NCBI GenBank assembly: GCA_943735955.1
Contig: OX030962.1
Coordinates: 8,373,462 to 8,437,461 of the forward strand
Length of the DNA stretch: 64,000 nucleotides
From: Piscicola geometra
Lineage: Eukaryota; Annelida; Clitellata; Hirudinida; Piscicolidae
Reading direction: 5' to 3'
This document shows positions 26,156 to 52,835 of the stretch, piece by piece. Every line of letters begins with the position of its first letter. The first letter of the stretch is position 1. The position numbers and the translations under genes are program-made. Below the pieces are notes generated by a model. That model worked only from the letters and a program-made list of their open reading frames with translations. It was not told the origin of the DNA and ran no database searches.

Positions 26156-28671
26156 GAAGTTATTCTCGCCAAGAAAGTTTGTCGAGATGGGCGGGGAAAG
26201 GTTTTGTGTGTAAGTTAGATTATGATCTGTTATTCTTGCGTATTTCTTTGGAACCTAAGCTTCCGAAAGTTTGTTTGTAAGAGTTTCACTTTTGCAGTTC
26301 TAGCGTTGTAGATGCAGTAGTGCGATTAGCTTTGATTTTTAACATTTTTCTTAGTTTGAAGCTCGATGTAGATAGATCACTAGAAATCGAGTTTTGCAAA
26401 CTTTTAATTTTTATTAAGCACTTTTTTTTATATTTTCAACTGAGTTAAGCTGCAAAGATCTTCTTCGTCATTCCTTCTTTGAGTGTCACTCTTTTAAAAC
26501 CTTTTCGATCCAACTCTCATGATTTGAACCGAATCTTTTTTACTAAAAACAAAAATCAAAGATAACTCTTGCAACCACATTTACAGAAACCACAGCAACA
26601 ACCACAACCTAAACAGCGCCATAAACAAGAGACACAATAGGTAAACTTTAATATCTAAAGCAACTTCCAAGATAATTCTACCCACAGTTTCAAGGTATAT
26701 CTTCTTTTTTTTTAAATTAAAATCACAAAATCATTCTTTCTTAAATGCCTCCCTGTTGGTCTAAATGTTTTAAAATCACTCAACCCACAAACACATTGTT
26801 CTTTAAACATTTTTAAAATAGTTTTTATTTAACAAATCTTTTTTAAACCTAATTTCAAAGCCCTTTTTTTGGCCCAATTGCAATGAAAACGCTGACGTTA
26901 ATGGCTGTTCTGGAAAGAAATCCATTCTCATTAACTCTTTTCACTCTTGTTAATGCATTATTTGCCGTACTAGTGTTCATCGCAATTAATTACTAAATCC
27001 TAATTGTTCCTTTTCTCACTTTTTTATCTATTTAATAGAAAATATTTTTGAAGCTTTTTTAGTTTTTTTTCCAACTCGAAAAACTTGAGAAAAGTTTTTG
27101 TAATTTCTTAGTTTGTTCCAGTTTTCCCATGGTATTTTACTTCTTCATAGCTTAATTTTTGGCACAATTAAGCCTATTTGCCCAACTTTAATGAAACCCA
27201 CATCTTTGCAAACGACAAACGAAACCTTAACGATCAGTATACGTGCAAGTATGTGTGGGTGCACAAGAATGTTTGTGTTCGTGTTGGTATGTGTCCATGT
27301 GGGTATGCGTAAATGTGTGTTGATGTGTGTTTACTTATGTGTGTACGTGTGTCAACATTCCAATGCACATGCCATCAACAACAATGTGCACACAGAAACG
27401 TGTACGCATGCAAGTCTACACGCAATATTTACTGCCTCCGTGCCCCGTTATGTACTCTCAGAAGCTGCAATTATTCTATAATTATTTTATTTATTTTATT
27501 TTTCAATTTTAAAAAATCATTTTAACACTCTTTAGTCGATTTTCTGTTCGTAATTTTTGTATTTTCTTCATGGCCACCATCAATGGCCCTTCCAAACTCT
27601 TTCTTCATCCTTTAAAACCTCGCTCAAAGGCATTTTCAACCCTTTCTCAAGTTGTCTTCCACTCAAATCTCCCCAACAACTCCTTCTTCATCGGAACAGC
27701 TCCAATTCGCGCAGCAAAGACATTAAGGTTAAGAGCGAGATAGCCTCCAAAAATACTTGTTACTCAGGCAACTGTCCCGTAGCACATAGAGGCAAGACAT
27801 TAGATAAGAGAAACGACGCAAAGCGAAACAATAAAAACGACGTTAGATGGGTTATCTTGACTTGTCACGTGACACTGCAGTGTTAGTTGCAGGAGTCAGG
27901 ACCTGAGGGGGATGAACAGAAGCCAGTATGGATACGCCATCCATGCACGAAGGCAAAAGGCTAAGAGTGTCATGTTGATGATCACGATGACGATGAGAAT
28001 TTTTTTAAACTTTGGATTCTTGAAAAATGAATTTTTGATTACTTTTCTTTCAATCAAAACTTTGTTGCAAAAAAATTTTCATAAAAAAATTTTGTTAGTC
28101 ATTTTTTTTTCTTTTACTCCAAGAGTTCATCTATTTCGGGTTCATTACCCTGATGAAACTTTTTTACGGGTATCTATACTGCAGGAAACTACTAAATTAT
28201 TCAAAACTCTTCAATGAAACTTCTTATTTACTTGCTCATTAAGTTAGTTTTAATTAAACATTTCATAGTGATGTAAAATTATATTCAATAACACAGAACT
28301 TTAGGCAGAATAAAATTCATAAAAAACCTTTAAAAACGAAAAAAGAAAACTTAAATTTTGTTTAAACTTAGTTCAAAAATCAAAGAGCTCTTAATAACTA
28401 AAACTAACGCTTTATTGGCTGCATGGATGGAATGGTGGAGACAAAAGCATACATCATGGACACTCCAGGCTATGCTGGAATGTATTGCCTGAATGTGGAT
28501 ACCGGGTGGGGTGAGGGTGGTGGTTGTGGGTAGGTGTTTGAGGATGGGTCTGGAGGATTGTGGTGAGAATTTCTCAATTTTTCCAAGTTTTATTAACTTT
28601 TCATCTCCCATCTTTAATCTTCTTCTCGATAAGCAACTCTTGAAATTTTTTTACATATTTTATATATATTA

Positions 28672-28872
28672 TTCTTACCTTCTCTTCTTCCTTCTATTTC
28701 TCTCCCTTTTTTTATCATAATCATCATATTCTTCCTCCTTCTCCTCTTCCTTTTTCTCCTCCTTCTTTTCATCATAATCCTCATCATCTTTTGCCCTCTC
28801 CTCCTCCTCCTCCTCCTCATCTTCTCCATCATCATCTTCCCCACCACCACCATCATCATCATCATTATCAAG
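28672..28872. repeat. Polypyrimidine CTT/CTC tract grading into ATC repeats
   Basis: About 200 bp in which the plus strand is almost wholly C/T at the start and becomes (ATC)n at the end. The minus strand therefore reads as Glu/Arg/Lys- or Asp-rich false frames. Long mirror-like purine/pyrimidine tracts can form triplex DNA. Confidence 0.8.
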
Positions 28873-29340
28873 AATGCTTTTACTTTTGATGCTCAAAACA
28901 TGAAAGTTGATCGATTTTCGGTGTACGGTGTTGCTGCTGATGGAACATCAGGCTAAAATGGCCGCCAGTCTTTTGCATGCGGCAATGAAAAAAATGTAAA
29001 GCGATATGATGTGGTTATGAAGGTGATGAGGGTGAAGATTATAAAAGTCTATGGTGATGATGATAGTGGTGGTGACGATGATGATGAGGATGATGGTGGA
29101 GATAGTGGTGGTGGTTTCAATGTTAGAGAGGTTTTGATGGTTGTGGTTATGATGATGATAAGGATGATGATGGTGATGCTAGTGAAAAAGTGATGATGAA
29201 GACGATGGAAAGAAGGTAGAATAAAAATGACGATGGCTTTTACATTCGAATTTTCTAACTCCAGGTTTAAATTATAGAGTAGGCTGAATCTGAGTGGGCA
29301 AAATAATAAAGTATAGTGCATTAAGGAGGATGGAATAGAG

Positions 29341-29531
29341 TCGGATGCAGTGGGATGTAGTGGGATGCAGTGGGATGGAGAAGGATATAGTATGAAAGAG
29401 TGGGATGAAGCGGGATGCAGTGGGATGCAGTGGGATGCAGTGGGATGCAGTGGGATGCAGTGGGATGCAGTGGGATGCAGTGGGATGGAGAAGGATGGAG
29501 TAGGATATAGTATGAAAGAGTGGGATGAAGT
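29341..29531. repeat. 10-bp minisatellite (AGTGGGATGC)
   Basis: Tandem copies of AGTGGGATGC, a near-perfect run of about eight at 29,407-29,484, flanked by variant units (GGAGAAGGAT, ATAGTATGAA, AGAGTGGGAT). A 20-bp higher-order pattern is visible at both ends (GGAGAAGGATATAGTATGAA). No gene is associated. Confidence 0.8.
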
Positions 29532-31890
29532 GGGAAAGAAGAAGGTTTGTAGCGAAGAATGGAGTGCGCCTAACGATGATGAACGAGATTTCGCTCGTTA
29601 TTTGCAAACAAGCACATCAAAAGGTTCCGAATAATGGTTCTTTCAATGATCGATCTGTATTAATTTGTTATTTCTTTGGTGCGTCAGTTGCATAGCCCCC
29701 CTCCTTCTTCTCCTCCCTTTGGCCAGCTAAGTCTTCATCTGTGCGTAAAATTTTTTGACTGATCTTCAAACTATAAAAAAATTCTCGATAAATTTGTTTA
29801 TAAATTTTTTTATTTATTTCAATTGTTTCTTTAAAAAGATTTTGTTTGGTTGTATTTGATTTTAAGTTTCTTTATTTACTTTCGTTAAAATAAACCAAAC
29901 AAAATGTAAATGTTTTCCATTTTATTTTCTTTTTATCTCTTTCGAATGTTCCACTTCGCTTTACCCGTCGCAGTCAAAATCTTTCCGAAAACCCTTAAAA
30001 CTCGGAAATAAATAAACACGTGAATTTTAAAAGAAGCTCGTAAAGAAAATAAGATGTCTTGTTGCATGCCTAAACTAGAGTTAATTCCCAGTTATTTTGA
30101 CTTCCCTTGTATTTCTCTGTTTCTTATGTTTTCGTTTTGGGCACATTCCTTAGACACTTCTCGCAAATCATTAAACATTAATATTTCGAGTTTTATCTCC
30201 GCTTTTATATTCACCATTTTTATTAAAGTCTCCACTTAACACAACCTTCGTCAATTACAATGGAAGGGAGTTTGTAGGGAAGCCAAGAATTTCTTCTTCG
30301 ACGAATATTGAATGCCGGGGCGCCTGTCTGTATTCTGCCTTACTGCATCAGCTTAATCCAAAAGCAATTCTCATTTCCTTGCTAATGGCATCAATTATCG
30401 TATAAACCACTTTAATTACTTTATGAGTCACTTGGAAATAATCAAGCTTATCAATTTATCTATCATTTTTCGCAATTTTTGAACTGTAGTATCCTGAGAA
30501 AGTTTTCTTCAAAAGTGAATTTGTGAATTAACAAGATAATCGCTATTTAATTAGTCTGATTGTATCACTTTTTAAAGATTCCAATCTCAACTGAACATGC
30601 AGTTATGTTAATTATTTCAATAACAGTTGTACATTTCGACCTTTCTAGCGTTCTCACCATTTACATAGATTATTTGAGCGATGTGATTTTACCTCTTGTA
30701 ATATCATTGAACGAGGTGAACGACGCTTGCATTTGACGAAAGAAATGCAATGGCTTCTTCAATCATTTTCCAATTATGCATCGTTTTTCGGCGTTTCTTT
30801 ACCAATCTCAAGCGGCTTTGTCAGATCTTTGCATCATTTGCGTGTCGCTAGCGAGATTCCTTCTCTTTGGATGTCCTCTCCCCATCAACTAGGAGATCAT
30901 TTTCTGCAATCTTCCGTGATAAATTCCAACTTTACCGCCATTCAAATATTATTTCGGCATTTCATACTGTGGTCTAGCATTCTCAGATACTTTGATAGAA
31001 AAGTCAAAATACTAGCAGATTTTCTTGTTGCTGTTTAAACGATTTGATTATTGATTCCTTTTTGAAAAATCTGGTTATTCAAGTTCTTGAAATAGAAGTG
31101 AACAAATTTTTAATAAACTTTAATAAAAATGAAAAAATGATATACATTTGTAAATAAAATTATAATAATGAAAAATCATGTTAATATTATTTACCATCTA
31201 AAGTTGATTTAAAAAACGTGTTTTTTTATATAGAAAAACTACACTCCTCAAAATGTAGAGATAATGATCAGTAATTTCTTCAAGGCTGAATTTACTATTA
31301 TGGTTTAAAAATAGAAAAGTTTATATGGTGAAAAATTAATTTTGAAAATAATCGATTTGCCAATTATCTTAACAATTTAGACTTTAAAACGTATTTTCAA
31401 CTTTGGACGAGTGATATTTATTCGAAAACTATATGATATAGACTATATTCTGGGAATTAACAATCTTCTCGTTAGCTTATTTGAAAAACAAAAACAAAAT
31501 ACGAATATCAAGTTAAACCTCAAATAATAATATAATGAAAAATTTAATAATTTAAAAAAAAAAGGACCATTATCATCATCGTCATCCCCACCATCCTCAC
31601 CTTCACCACCACCATCATGAATATGACCATCATCATCAAAATCATCACCATCATCATCATCACCATCACCACCACAATTATCTTCATCTTATTTGGCCTT
31701 GGCACGTTGGCTTCTGAAACGGGTGCCTCCATTCTGGTGACCTGACTCCTCCCCTGGCGTGACGTCATCACCCTCGACTGGATGGAGAGAGATATGGATA
31801 GATAGGGAGAGGTAGAAAGAGAGGGTGGGTGGATAGAAAGTGAAAAAAGGAAGGAAGAATGAGTTTTGAATAAGTGGGATAAAATCAAAC

Positions 31891-32004
<114 letters not shown>

Positions 32005-32038
32005 ACACACTCACAAACACACAAACACACAGACAGCA

Positions 32039-36391
<4,353 letters not shown>

Positions 36392-36740
36392 TCACTCGCA
36401 AAGCACAACTAAAAAAAGTATTTTTTAAATCTAAAAAAAGTAAATTTTGTTTATTGTTTCAAATACTTTATTCAAAATTCTGTGATTATGTATAATAAAA
36501 TAATTTGCAAAAACCGACTACGAGTACAGCAAAGATCCACTTTTTAAAATAAATGTACGTGTTATAAACGCTTCCGGTGTAAAGATCCTTCAATATTTAA
36601 AAGTCTATAAAAAGACTAACATTATAAAAGAATTGGATTTTAATTATTTTATAATTATAAACAATTTGTTACAACTATTTTAATAATTAAACTTTTCATA
36701 TCATTCAGAATATCTGTTAATATGAAAATAAATGTGGAGC

Positions 36741-36976
36741 AGGGATGGCTTAAATGGTAGACGTCGGACTTATGGGTTATACTCATACTTTTACTCAAAG
36801 GTTGCCTGTTCGAATCCTTGACAATATCTAGTGTATACGATGCGGTCTTTGCGACGTATGCATTAAGAGATGTGTACGTCGTGTGGAGTGGCGCCTCTGG
36901 CGCATAAGAACCATGGTTCTCAGAACCATTGTAACATGGCCTGCGTCTGTCAGGCTGTAAACGATATAAACCCCAA
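36741..36976 (+). mobile_element. tRNA-derived SINE
   Basis: Box A-like TGGCTTAAATGGTAG and box B-like TGTTCGAATCC mark a tRNA-related head. The body begins CTAGTGTATACGATGCGGT and includes GTCGTGTGGAGTGGCGC, shared with the SINE at 62,035-62,222. The element lies between the TRAM and VPS37-like genes. It differs from the other copy by insertions in the body and by a different tail. Confidence 0.7.
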
Positions 36977-37342
36977 AAAATGGTCTTTAAAGCAAATAGA
37001 TAGGAATACAAATGGTGAGCGTGTGTTTGCGCTAAGACAAGAGGTTTCCTATTTCTTAATTCTTATAACTTTATGCAAAAGATTTGACTTTTGAATAATT
37101 TAATATTGGAACATTATATAATATATAAAGTATATATTAAATATAATATACAATTTTAGTTGAAACTAAAATAATATACCTTAATACTATCTAATATATA
37201 ATAAAAATAACTAATAAATGAAATTAATAAGTAATATACTAGACCTATAAAGTTTAAATCATAGATATCCTACAAACAACAAGTAGAATATCTATATAGT
37301 ATATATACTATATCTATGGTTTAAATTTTAAAATTGCAAAAA

Positions 37343-37836
37343 TTAAATCGGTCTATCTTTATTCTTATCAATGGAATAAGAATCTGAAAGAATAGCTAAT
37401 TTTTCTTCTTTTGACTTTCTTTTGTGGTAGAGCTGAACAAAAATTGATTTTCGGTGAGACTTAATATTTTTATAATTGTCAAAAATACATAATATTATGC
37501 GAATAGAGAAATCTTAATTTTAAATTATGAAAAAGAAATATATAATTTTAATTAAAATCACCGTTTTCTGCTTAATAAAGAGCTTCAAAAACTCTTCAGT
37601 GCCTATGTCTCCTGTGAAAATGAAAAATATATCGGTAAAATCAAAAAAGTAGTGGAAAATGAAAATTAATGAAACTAATAAATATTAGAAAGCCCTTAAT
37701 TGCTCCGAATACCATATTATTTTAAAGATTTTGCGGTTAGTCTTACCATTGATGAACTTCTCAGAAGTGACGTCAGCATTCTCCTCAGCCTCCATCACTG
37801 CCACTCTCAAGTTGTCGAGAATGCTCTGGGTAGTGG

Positions 37837-37873
<37 letters not shown>

Positions 37874-39329
37874 ATTGGGAATGATGATGATGTTTTTAAG
37901 CTTATTTCTTCAGTTTAAATTGAAATGTTTTATCAAGTTTTTGTTGTTGATGTGGCAACAACGGATATATATATATATATATATTTATATGTTCTTATAA
38001 TGTGTGGCCTTGAAGCTCGTCTGGGTTTACGCCACGTCAATAATATTTGTCGTTGTATCGATTCGTATTGTATTTTGCTGAATTGTATTTTGTTGTATGT
38101 CAGAATGCAGTTGTACTTGCGTGTTTAGGCGCTCAGTACACTTGTGACTGAACGTTTTCGCTTCTGCAAGTAATTGCTGTCTAAGATTTCTCCACTCCTC
38201 CATCTGGTTGTTTGAAAACATTAAGTTTTATTTATAATATTATAATATAAATGATCAGGGGCGGCGTTCTGTTGCAAATCTTGGGGTGGGGGGGGGGGGG
38301 TTCTACCCAGAATGGGCAGTGATGCTGTGGGGGGTCTTGGGTCACTACTTCTCTACCAAAAAGTGGAAAGGTCCGGATCCCAGCACCCCCCCAGGATCGC
38401 CGCCCATGTAAGTGATAACTTTTAGATATCACTGCTTAGCAGAAATGTTTATTTCATGAGATATGGAAATTATTTTTCATTAATGATTTTCTAATAGATA
38501 TGTATGTATCTAAGTTGTTTTTCAATAATTATTGTTTGATAAATGTTAGATGATATTTTTAAATATTTTTTGCAAATCAAAAAATCACCTTAGTTATGAA
38601 ATCTTTTTTTTTTGCTCCGAACTCAAGTTTCATATTTATATTCTCTTCTGTAAGCAGGATTGAGAGAAATTTAATATATTTTTATAATATTAAAAAATCA
38701 TGAGATTTTAGTATTTTACAGAAGATATTATTAGGACTTGGCATATATAAATATACAAAAACTCAGATAAAAAAATATATTAACATTGGATTAATTCTAC
38801 CAAACCAGCAAGGTTAGCAAGATGGAGCTTGTAAGCACAGAGATGGGAGAGGATGGGTGAGAGTTGGGTGGAATGACATGCATGCATCAGAATCTCTAGG
38901 CCATCATCATCCTCCACCATCATCTCTAGCTGCAGATTGCTTTGAGAATTTGTATTATATGAGATTTGAATAAATACATTTTTCTATTAATTTCAACTTA
39001 GATGCCTTAATCAAAATTTAATTAATATTTAATTTTTAAGAGATACCTCATTTTATCCAAGTCTTGGATGGATGTGATTAAACTCTATATTTGAAAAAAT
39101 AATAACTAAATAAATATTCTTATTATGTTATTTAATAATACAATTTTAAAAAATTGGAAAAAAATTTCATAAATAAAATTTCTCTCACAAGATCAGTGAA
39201 GTGATCTTCACTTGAAGAAGGATGTAAGGTTGGAGGAAAATCCAGAAGGCGTCTTTGAAAAGAAGGACTAGAAGAGTAGCTGGATGCTTGTTGCGATAGA
39301 GAGCTGCACTGCTTTGACGTTGGTAGCAT
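37343..39329 (-). CDS. VPS37-like ESCRT-I subunit (MOD(R) domain)
   Basis: Exons run (39329)-39189, 38929-38801, 38203-38117, 37825-37747, 37611-37562 and 37432-37343. Every junction keeps phase, giving about 191 aa from the ATG I chose. The last half reads VMEAEENADVTSEKFINGDI, GTEEFLKLFIKQKT and KRKSKEEKLAIL. This matches the end of the VPS37A MOD(R) domain, where an acidic helix with SD-x-x-AEDFLEG is followed by (D/E)xFLxxF and RRAKEEKL. A leading stretch with LLDFPPTL and DDDGLEILMHACHSTQLSPI fits the VPS37A segment before the coiled coil. VPS37 is the third subunit of ESCRT-I, with TSG101 and VPS28, in endosomal sorting of ubiquitylated cargo. The N-terminus is uncertain. The UEV-like domain of VPS37A was not found, so the first exon may be incomplete or the protein may be a short form. 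An intron holds a small hAT MITE. Confidence 0.75.
38256..38408. mobile_element. Short hAT-type MITE in a VPS37-like intron
   Basis: A 153-bp element with ends CAGGGGCGGCG and CGCCGCCCATG (inverted, one mismatch). The flanks TAAATGAT and TAAGTGAT form an 8-bp duplication with one difference. The interior (CTACCAAAAAGTGG and GGTCCGGATCC) is related to the larger element starting at 42,464. Confidence 0.7.
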
Positions 39330-39811
39330 ATTTTTTCCTTGAGTAAAGAAACTTCTACAGTTACATTTTTTAGATGAACAAACGATGTCAAAACATTTTT
39401 ATAAATCTGATTTGAAATGAAAAGAAAAGTAAATTTAACTTTTTTATGAAAGGTTTATTTTTAAGAAGCTACATTAATTTTTTTAGTTTTTATAGCGCAT
39501 CATTTGCTTCTGTTCATAAGATGACAAGAATATTTACAAAAAACCCTTAGAATTTTTATTTTTATTTTGAATGAGTTTATAAAAAATTATTTAGCTTGCC
39601 TCGACTTGGGCACATGTTCACAGTTCATGGTTTACAACTCTTGCTATATTTTTAAATATTTAAAATAATACAATTGTAAAATTATTTATGAATTAAAAAT
39701 TTACAAAATAATAAACTTCTATTCAGTTCTTTCAATTAATCCCTTGATCAGTTATCAGGTAACTGCCAGCTTAGTTATGTTCTATTGTTAAATGTTTTCT
39801 TCAGTCTCAGA

Positions 39812-51075
<11,264 letters not shown>

Positions 51076-51580
51076 TGATGATAATGATGATAAAATGGAA
51101 AATAGAAATATGATGACTATTTTGGAAATGGTGGAGATGATGATGTCAGGTTGGAAATGAGAGCTTGCAAAGATGATGATGGTTGTGTTGCAGTGAAGTG
51201 GTGGTAGTTATTACATCGACTGACTAATATAAAACCTTGTATAAGACGCACATTTCAACTCGACATTTTACTCTCGAAACGATTCAGACTTGGATGCATC
51301 AACTATGCAATAGCAAAACTTTGTCGATTTCCGATCTGACTTGATAAATTTGCTTTTTTGGTTAGCAGCTGCCATCTTGGCAGCCGCTTTAACCGTAATG
51401 ATTTTGTTAAATAGTTTGTCTTCTTATCTAATAATTTAGTTTTTTTTAATTTCAAATAATTATAGTAATCATAATTTATATCTTTTTTTGTTTTCTGGTT
51501 TTAAATTTATCTTGCTCTCGGAATTAAAATCTTCAACCAATAACTGTCTAACGGACTACAATAAAAACTTATTTTAAAAG

Positions 51581-51860
51581 GAAGAAGTGCCAAGGCCTCA
51601 AATTGAGCACTAATGCACAGTTTGCAAGAACCCACTGGCTACCTACTGCACAAGGCAGATGAGCTCTGCAGATGAAGGACAGACTGTTAGAACGAATCTT
51701 CAATACATGACTGTGTTTATGAAGAAGTGCCAGGGCCTCAATTTGAACACCAGTGCACAGCTTGCAAGCACCCACTGGCTACTTACTTCACAAGGCAAAT
51801 GAGCTCTGCAGATGAAGGACAGACTGTCAGAACGAATTTTCTACACATTACTGTTCATGT
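51581..51860 (+). repeat. 140-bp tandem duplication
   Basis: Two head-to-tail copies start with GAAGAAGTGCCA at 51,581 and 51,721, exactly 140 bp apart, and differ at roughly one base in ten. Shared blocks include GATGAGCTCTGCAGATGAAG (first copy; the second has AATGAGCTC). The retrotransposon tail about 200 bp downstream suggests that this is the body of a SINE- or LINE-type element rather than gene sequence. Confidence 0.75.
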
Positions 51861-52035
51861 CTATTATCTATTGAAAACTGACGTATTAGACAATTATTAC
51901 CTTACTTAGATGACCCTTCTTTAACGATGTCCATATATTTAAAACTCATCACCTCCTTATTTAACTACTTCTATATCATTATTTACTTTTCGTACGGATC
52001 TGAAGACATATCTGTTTAACAAATTCATTTACCAG

Positions 52036-52092
52036 CGCTCTTGAATTTGAGGAAAGAGCGCTATAGAAATTGATTTGATTGATTGATTGATT
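52036..52092 (+). mobile_element. Retrotransposon 3' tail fragment
   Basis: CTTGAATTTGAGGAAAGAGC then GCTATAGAAAT and (TTGA)n. The same tail appears inverted at 12,776-12,822. A tail ending in short tandem repeats is typical of CR1/L2-like LINEs and of SINEs that use their machinery. Confidence 0.55.
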
Positions 52093-52835
52093 TTTAAACA
52101 TTTTTTTATTACAAAACAACGCATGCGCCTTCTTTATTTTGGTTATTTCTGTGATAATTACAACTTGGAAAACTTTAAACTTCTATTAACCCTTTGCTCA
52201 CCTTGATAAACACATACTTCGGATAACGACCATTTATTTTTAACCATCATTAATATTTGAAACTATATTAATACTCATTATAAATTTTGCACTAAAAAAG
52301 ACTTAATGAATTTTTTAAAATCAATATTATGATTGTAATTTAATATTTCTATTTTTCAAAAAGTATTTCATTCTAATATGCAATGCATTCCTATACCTGG
52401 ATTAATAAAGATTGAGAAATGAATCAAAAAAATTATAGTTTCAGCAATATCATCTCTATTCCAGAGATGTTTCAACAAATAAAGGCAAAATGGCTAGATT
52501 TTATCACATGATCATCTCTCAATAATAGTCTTAAACTCACCCCACTATTTCCGTTTCCTCCTGCATCCACTCCATACATTTCCTAGCTTCCAACTTTGAT
52601 CATCACAGCGTTGAAATGACCACTGAACAAGCACTTCATTGCAAAGGCTAGTGAAGTCACATACTTTGTTCTCGTCCCCTCTCTAATCCTCATCATCATC
52701 ACCACCACCACCTCACTAATCATCATCATCATCAGCACCTCACTAATAATCATCACCAAGTCACTTATCATCATCATCATCATCATCATCACCACCACCA
52801 CCTCACTAATCATCATCATCATCACCACCTCCACC

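Larger units (their letters stand above)
26156..31890. other. Gene-free stretch with simple repeats
   Basis: This is the innexin 3' flank followed by AT-rich DNA and many simple repeats. 27,230-27,420 is TG/CA-rich. The frames at 27,557-27,886, 27,912-28,217 and 30,727-31,038 (86-110 codons) have no detectable domain and no supporting splice context, so I do not call them genes. No RNA gene was recognised. Confidence 0.5.
51076..52835. other. Intergenic region, convergent gene ends
   Basis: This lies between the plus-strand large gene and the minus-strand cytidine deaminase gene. It contains a 140-bp duplicated repeat, a retrotransposon 3' tail and an ATC microsatellite. I see no further exon. 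Confidence 0.6.

Noticed and set aside
30727..31038. 103-codon plus-strand frame, Ser/Phe/Leu-rich
   Set aside because: No homology, no splice support and no neighbouring exon; plausible by chance.
36741..36830. Possible genuine tRNA gene
   Set aside because: Box A and box B are recognisable, but the acceptor and anticodon stems do not pair, and a SINE body follows.
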